Shown here one piece after another: positions 21,237 to 21,466 of a stretch of 21,466 nucleotides of DNA (positions are counted from its first letter, which is position 1; each line of letters starts with the position of its first letter). Source of the stretch: DSAR01 sp034437315. Its GTDB lineage: Bacteria; Chloroflexota; Anaerolineae; B4-G1. The notes under the pieces were generated by a model. The model saw only the letters and a list, made by a program, of their open reading frames with translations. It ran no database searches and had not been told where the DNA came from. The stretch covers positions 1 through 21,466 of the forward strand of contig DAOTUC010000138.1 in NCBI GenBank assembly GCA_034437315.1, written 5' to 3'. Made by a program: the position numbers and the translations under genes.

Positions 21237-21466
21237 AGAGCGGACGAGCGTTGACGGTCGCGATCCGCACCCGCACGCAACAACCGGACGGCGCTCTCAA
21301 CGAGCACGGCGACGCCAACGGGCAAAGCAGACTCATCAACGTCGAAGGTTGGGCTGTGGAGCGGGCGGTGTTCGTCGCCTATACGGACGCCCAGAAAGGC
21401 CATAGCGCCGGAAACTCGACGGGCCATGATGCTGAAATCCTCGCCATACAACCGAGGCGCCGGCTC
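21233..21466 (-). CDS. M20-family amidohydrolase/peptidase, C-terminal part (5' end outside the window)
   Basis: The frame is open from the window edge. The visible 77 residues contain LYGEDFSIMARRVSGAMAFL, GVRIGDEHRPLHSPTFDVDE and ALPVGVAVLVESAVRLL, the standard C-terminal metal-binding segment of M20D amidohydrolases (GGEDF, then HSP-FDVDE-LP-G). Such enzymes hydrolyse N-acyl or N-acetyl amino acids; the substrate is not visible. The stop (21233-21235) overlaps the DedA stop (21234-21236) in a tail-to-tail arrangement, with no terminator in between. Confidence 0.85.
   Translation of the reverse strand, partial: EPAPRLYGEDFSIMARRVSGAMAFLGVRIGDEHRPLHSPTFDVDESALPVGVAVLVESAVRLLRAGADRDRQRSSAL

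Overview
The window reads as a GC-rich bacterial chromosome segment, most likely from the Chloroflexota (Anaerolineae or Caldilineae-like). The lineage is inferred from the gene families present (XPB-like helicase-associated protein, baeRF7-type protein, stand-alone AmmeMemoRadiSam radical SAM enzyme, G5/propeller lipoprotein) and from the abundance of short palindromic repeats. It was not established by any search. No tRNA, rRNA, CRISPR array or intact transposase was seen.

Layout. (1) 1-3050, plus strand: the 3' part of a helicase-associated (Helicase_C_3/XPB-like) gene whose frame breaks at an 8-bp tandem repeat, a strong terminator, then an ABC exporter gene broken by a 2-base insertion. 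(2) 3183-5369, minus: tex, convergent with the ABC gene. (3) 5661-10016, plus: a tight three-gene envelope operon (DUF348/G5/beta-propeller lipoprotein, O-antigen ligase-family polytopic protein, DUF4230 protein) behind a consensus-like promoter only about ten bases from the start codon. (4) 10017-10357: a repeat-filled convergent spacer. (5) 10358-16429, minus: six closely spaced genes, in transcription order a short HPF-like protein, a YihY/BrkB membrane protein, a GT4 glycosyltransferase, a baeRF7 protein, the AmmeMemoRadiSam radical SAM enzyme and a site-2 protease with CBS domains. (6) 16650-17912, minus: a class I cysteinyl ligase that looks more like MshC than a full-length cysteinyl-tRNA synthetase, with its own terminator; a 133-bp MITE-like element lies just upstream. 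(7) 18209-19957, minus: an unassigned membrane-anchored protein. (8) 19958-20564: no intact gene, but a decayed HTH regulator cut by a MITE-like element, and other palindromes. (9) 20565-21236, plus: a DedA/VTT membrane protein, overlapping tail-to-tail with the 3' end of an M20 amidohydrolase that runs off the window.

Main observation: short palindromes or tandem repeats lie inside several unrelated coding sequences. Most keep the frame and add low-complexity peptide in loops or a membrane helix; the 8-bp repeat in the helicase-associated gene coincides with a frame break. This resembles in concept the Rickettsia palindromic elements, and is the best candidate here for something undescribed. 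Functionally the minus-strand run joins two ribosome-associated families (HPF, baeRF) with envelope functions (GT4, BrkB, S2P), which suggests a stress or envelope-maintenance unit; that is inference.
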